Below are positions 60,201 to 64,000 of a stretch of DNA of 64,000 nt, piece by piece. The DNA lies in NCBI GenBank assembly GCA_030062745.1, contig CP099847.1, positions 25,964,923 to 26,028,922 on the forward strand, in the 5' to 3' direction. The DNA is from Capitulum mitella (Eukaryota > Arthropoda > Thecostraca > Pollicipedomorpha > Pollicipedidae). Position numbers and translations under genes: made by a program. The notes beneath the pieces were generated by a model. That model had not been told where the DNA came from and ran no database searches. It saw nothing but the letters and a program-made list of their open reading frames with translations. Positions within the stretch are counted from its first letter, which is position 1; every line of letters starts with the position of its first letter.

Positions 60201-61727
60201 CGGACAGAAGAACGCTGTCTTCCGCTCGGCCTTCTTGTTGCTGCTGGTCGGCCCGGCGCTGCGTGAGCGGCCGCGCGCGTGGGAGCCGCTGCGCATGCCG
60301 CCGCTGCGATGGTCGACACCTGCCGAGTGGCTCGGTTCCGCTGAAGCATCTTCCGACCCGCCGACCGCGTACAGAAACTATGTACAAACTGCTGAGGCAA
60401 TTAGTTCTGGTCGGAGACGTAGAGAACGCGTGATAATGGATCCGGGCGGCGGCGCCCGCTCGGACCCATTTCTGCCGGCCGCGGCAGGGGCGGCGGCAGG
60501 TCGTACCCGCGCGTAATACGCGCCGCGGCTCGGCGTGCGGCACCCTCTGCCTCCGCGCTTGACCGTCCGCGTTTGCGGCGGCAATGGGGATGTTTGTATG
60601 TCCCCCCCCCCCGGTAGAATCCCGGCCGGCGGCAGGTGAAATCCAGCGAGACCCTTCGAGACGGGCAGCACTGGCCCGGCGACAGCAGCCAGAGTTGACG
60701 CTATCGGCGATCAATCTTATGTCTAGCCGGCCGCCGACCCGCTGGCCGGGCCCACTGCGTGCGCACGAAACGAACTGGCCTCCGCTCCGACGAATACCAC
60801 ATTTTAACTCCGGACCGGGTACGACATTCCGCCGTATTAAATCGTACCGCCGCGTCTGATCATACTTGATAGAAATTCCTGATCGCGAATAACTCCTGAA
60901 CTCCGTTCGCTGGCGTTTTTTTTTGACGCGCGTGCGCGTCGGCCGCCCACGACCCGGCTCTACCCCTCCGGCGAAACGGTAACCAACCCCACGGGCCCTC
61001 CTGACTATGACGCTGTGTCCAAGGCGACATTCGCCGCTGATAGCACACAAACGCTGATTTCCCCCGGTTTATATGCAAAACGGGCCAGACGGATGTTTGC
61101 GGACGGATGTTTGCGGAGACGGATGGTCCGTGGGCTGCCGTTATCAGGCGAACGACGGCACGGAACGCGTCTGATCGCGCACCCACGGACGAGTCGCGGT
61201 AGGATAATTTTGGCCCCAGATTTCCCGGCTAATGACCCGGGAATAGATGACAGGCCCTAAGCTGCTTTTCCCGTGAGCTGTTTCCCGGTTGCGGAGGCGA
61301 GCTGCACGACTCGAGCGGACTACTGACCGCGGAATAAATTAGATGGCCCTAGGCTTCTTTTGACGTGAGCGATTTTCCGGTTGCGAAGGCCAACTACACG
61401 ACCTGAGCGAGCTAACGGCCGAGGAATGGCTTTGACATGGTTGGCAGGAGGGTGACGATAAGCCCTCACTTCGTTTCGGTCCGTCTGTCGCCTCAGGTCA
61501 TCTCTACACTGGCCTACACTACCCAGATCCAACGATTGCCATATATTGGTGTGGCCCGGTACACTAAACAAGGCACGCAGCCGGGATTTTCCTCAGGGAT
61601 GCGGGGGAGCAAATGTCAAATTATGTCGTATGCCACGTGAAAATGACGACGCTTGTAGGGAATGGAGCAATTTTATGTAATTTACCTCATATTTAACTCA
61701 AAGGGAAACATATAATGTATGTGTTTG

Positions 61728-61770
<43 letters not shown>

Positions 61771-63935
61771 TCCCGTATTCCTGAGAAGTCGCTGTACACC
61801 TAATGTAGACTGCTTGGCTCAAGGGGGCCATGGCCTCCATGCCCCCCCCTGGCCATGTCTCTGCACTAAACACGCCTCTACAGCTTTGGCCCACTTTGGT
61901 CTCTCGCGGCTCTCCGACCGTTACGTTGTTTGTCGTGATTGCAGTCCCCAGTAATCAGCTTTAATGCCTGGCAGATCATCGTTACATTCCGAATAGATGG
62001 AAAGCAATTGGAACAGTCACAGTTTAAAATTACTGGACCTGGAAACTGTGCCTGATCCCTTCGTTCTCCTTTTCCACGTACATAATCTCGGCAATTTCCA
62101 CGCGGTGAAACACGCGCCACTTCACGGCAGGCATCACTGTTGTTTGGTGCAAGAAAGCGTCATACGGGCCAAACGTTAACATCAGAACCCTCCCCTTTTT
62201 GACTCCAGAAAAACGTTCACATTTTAAGTCAGGTAGGGTCGTACATATCAGGCACGGAAGAGGAACAGGGTCACGTCTCCCGCCGCGTCACTGACCTTTT
62301 TCTCGATGACGGTAGGACTTTCTTGCTCCTGTCTCCCGTCGCAGCGAAGCTCCTCGTCCTGGTCCGTCTTGATGATGCCTCCGTGATATCCTCTGCAGTG
62401 CCTGGCAGCGTGCCGGCCGTGCACGTCCGCCCGGGCACCGGGCTCGTACCGGACTCTCTAGAGCCCAGACTTTCAGGCGTTTCTGGCCGCTCCCCTTCCT
62501 GCTGGCTTCCGCCATCTTCTCATAGGCCCTTTCTCCCTTCCCTCTACTTCCCATTCGCCCGTCTTCTCCCTCTCGAAACCCGCCCCGCCTCTTGCCATCT
62601 CCTCTGGCTAGATTTTGCCCCAAGTTTCGAGGCAGTCGCCGCACCTCTTGCCGCCGCCTTCAGCTAGAACTTGCTCCGATTTTCGGGACCAGTCTTCGCA
62701 GGTCGTCGGTCGGTAATGACCTTGTTTGGCTGTCATCGGCACACCACGACGCGAGCTTTTGCGGAGGTGCGAAGGCAAACAAAACCATCCGCATGCTCGC
62801 TCGGCCGGACAGAGCCCTCGGCGTCATGGTGATGTTACATTTGTTCCATACGTCGGCGCCGATATTTAAAGGCTCCCGACGCGTAATGGTCTTGTTTGGC
62901 TGCTCTTGACGCACTACGACGCCAGTTCTGGTCGAGGTGTCAAAACAGGCGGCCATCTGCTCGCCGACCCGGCCTGAAACAGCGCCGTCGTCGACGCCCG
63001 CGATTGTTTCCGTTGTTCTAACTGTCGGCGTTAGCCTTCAGTGACAACCACCGGCAAATGATCTTGTTTGGCTGGTGCTGGCACCTAGGTGCTGTGTGCC
63101 GGAGCTGGACCTTCTGCGTTGCGGCGCTGGCAGGAGACGCGGGGACGGGCTGGTTTGTGGAAAGTAAAGGTTTCGGGAAAAATGGGCAGACAGAAGGGAC
63201 AGTTTAGCAGTAAGGAAAAAGAGAGAGGGCCACGCAAAAATGTTACCCAGTCACATTTTGAACCCTCTTTTAGTTGGTCACGTCACCGTGACTGGGCAGT
63301 TTCCACTCAGCGTAATCAAAGCTGGCGAAAACGAAAATGTAACCTCGTTACAGAAGCAGACCAGGCTTAGTACGGGATCAGATGTGGCTGGGCGGTCGCT
63401 CGCTATGCAGAAAACATCTGCACTGCTTTAGGCTCTATGCGATGTGACCACTATGCAAAGCGCTAGGTAACAACTTGCCGATTGAGACGGCTGCGTAATA
63501 ATCTAAAGCCTTGCACATGCGCCGTTGCATCTGCCAAGCAAATAGAAACTTGCCTGAAGCTGGAAGGTTGGTAAGATTGGTAAACAGAGCCAAATTGAGG
63601 TAACATGGATGAAATAAAACAATGGAACGCCTTGAAACACCACAGGGCGCAGCTCCACTCCAATCCTGACTGCTGAAGTACAGACACCAATTTCCTTCCG
63701 CGAGAGAATGCGGGACCGTATTTCGATATGCTGTGCTCGCCGCGCATCGCTAAGCATGAGCTCCGCGTCAGCCTGTGGCCGGCTCCCCTACCTCGGGAGG
63801 ACCTGGTACAGGAGCTCCTCAGAGCGGCGCTTCTCCTCCAGAAAGGCGGCCGACTTCTCCACGACCAGCTCCTCCAGGTTGCTGGCGTAGCTCTCCATGC
63901 GCTGCAGCAGGCTGTCCAGCAGGCTGGAGCTGGCC
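57181..63935 (-). CDS. Receptor-type guanylate cyclase, 3' seven exons (catalytic domain)
   Basis: Enzyme: GTP to cGMP, by a homodimeric membrane receptor. Exons in order on the - strand: 63935-63792, 60091-59968, 59746-59641, 59306-59227, 58478-58381, 57983-57833, 57246-57181; 255 residues, all phases consistent. Domains: dimerisation helix ([20 protein letters not shown] then [15 protein letters not shown]), then the class III cyclase domain from about residue 65 ([78 protein letters not shown]) to KTYWLMG and a short tail. Both metal Asp residues, the guanine-selecting Glu (in KVETIGD) and Cys (RYCLFGD), and Asn/Arg of NTASR are present, so it should be active on GTP. The usual Gly of DIVGFT is Glu here. 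Receptor, membrane and kinase-homology parts lie beyond 64000. The ortholog group (natriuretic-type, Gyc76C, Gyc32E or sensory) cannot be settled from this part. Confidence 0.94.
57833..57983 (-). CDS. Guanylate cyclase exon: [17 protein letters not shown]
   Basis: Acceptor CCACAG|G, donor [32 protein letters not shown] then [20 protein letters not shown], ending GVAMK. Contains the specificity Cys and transition-state Asn/Arg. Confidence 0.95.
58152..58379 (-). repeat. 44 bp tandem array copied from an exon end plus donor (cyclase gene)
   Basis: On the + strand, units begin CCTGGGCATCTTCAGCCCAG and continue ACCTTGGCGAGGCCGCGCCA; they start at 58152, 58196, 58248, 58292 and 58336, and the next step of 44 lands on the real exon junction at 58380. 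Read on the - strand, each unit contains CTGAAG(A/G)TGCCCAG|GT, mimicking the exon end CTCAAGATGCCCAG|GT, so five decoy donors follow the true one. Confidence 0.94.
58381..58478 (-). CDS. Guanylate cyclase exon: RIGIHTGP
   Basis: Acceptor GATTGCAG, donor GCCCAG|GTCTGT, phase 2 out. [20 protein letters not shown] then [12 protein letters not shown]. The end of this exon with its donor is copied in the array that follows in the intron. Confidence 0.95.
59227..59306 (-). CDS. Guanylate cyclase exon: [11 protein letters not shown]
   Basis: Acceptor CTTCCAG, donor [32 protein letters not shown] then LLEGIKK, matching GLPVRNG-LHA of the family. Confidence 0.93.
59641..59746 (-). CDS. Guanylate cyclase exon: [13 protein letters not shown]
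   Basis: Acceptor CATTGCAG, donor TATCAG|GTGAGG, phase 1 out. [20 protein letters not shown] then [15 protein letters not shown], with the guanine-selecting Glu and second metal Asp. Confidence 0.95.
59968..60091 (-). CDS. Guanylate cyclase exon: first metal-binding Asp
   Basis: Acceptor CCGCCAG, donor CTCCAG|GTCAGG, 41 codons after the split Arg. [20 protein letters not shown] then [20 protein letters not shown]. Asp of FSD is kept; the following Gly is replaced by Glu (codon at 60004-60006). Confidence 0.94.
61730..61767. repeat. (TA)n microsatellite
   Basis: About 19 TA units in the large cyclase intron. Confidence 0.95.
62650..63130. repeat. ~170 bp degenerate tandem repeat, about three copies
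   Basis: CTTGTTTGGCTG preceded by AATGAC/AATGGT/AATGAT occurs at 62721, 62891 and 63063 (periods 170 and 172), with GCACNACGACGC-type words after it in the first two copies. Similarity between copies is moderate. Confidence 0.65.
63792..63935 (-). CDS. Guanylate cyclase exon: dimerisation helix
   Basis: Acceptor GCCGCCAG, donor CCGAG|GTAGGG, phase 2 out. [20 protein letters not shown]...LLYQVLPR, as in receptor cyclases just before the catalytic domain. Confidence 0.93.
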
Positions 63936-64000
63936 CTGGCGGCGCGGCGTCAGCAGGCGGTCAGCGGGGGGGGGGGGGGCGTCGGCTGTCCGACCGCGCG

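Larger units (their letters stand above)
60092..63791 (-). other. 3.7 kb intron of the guanylate cyclase gene
   Basis: GC-rich at 60130-61260 with a 305-codon open frame on the - strand (60133-61050) that has no recognisable domain and is Arg-rich. It also carries a TA microsatellite (61730-61767) and a ~170 bp tandem repeat (62650-63130). A poly-C run lies at 60602-60612. Confidence 0.6.

Overview
This is a piece of an animal nuclear genome. Every recognisable gene is split by GT-AG introns, promoters are of TATA + TCAGT initiator type, and the proteins belong to metazoan families. Three RR-2 type chitin-binding cuticle proteins make it an arthropod. GC-rich exons (very high G/C at third codon positions), GGCC-rich introns, abundant minisatellites and AT-rich intergenic DNA suggest a crustacean, possibly a barnacle, but that assignment is a guess from style rather than from a marker gene.

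Layout. (1) 1-24262, + strand: the 3' part of a CCDC88 family gene (Girdin/Daple, coiled-coil signalling scaffold). I place 26 exons from 1441 to the stop codon at 23221, encoding about 1,467 residues. The Hook domain and first exons lie upstream of the window. The reading frame joins cleanly across the splice sites except for two single-base frame breaks (exons 16 and 21), which look like sequence errors. A poly(A) signal lies at 24236. (2) 24263-35940: about 11.7 kb with no gene I can name; several GC-rich islands might hold exons. (3) 35940-53811, + strand: a tandem cluster of three cuticle protein genes (A, B, C), each with a TATA box, an exon coding only Met-Lys, a signal-peptide exon and an RR-2 exon followed by Tyr-Lys-Pro-Ala-Pro-Val repeats. 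The spacers hold degenerate ~150 bp tandem repeats rich in TGACCT/AGGTCA, TA microsatellites, palindromes and an inverted repeat that looks like a decayed mobile element. (4) 57181-63935, - strand: the last seven exons of a receptor-type guanylate cyclase, giving the dimerisation helix, complete catalytic domain and stop codon. The receptor and kinase-homology parts lie beyond the right edge.

The most unusual pattern is that four 5' splice sites (three in the CCDC88 gene, one in the cyclase gene) sit at the edge of a tandem repeat whose unit is a copy of the exon end plus its splice donor, so the intron carries up to about a dozen or more decoy donors. The cuticle genes form a co-regulated family by structure; the CCDC88 and cyclase genes are unrelated neighbours.
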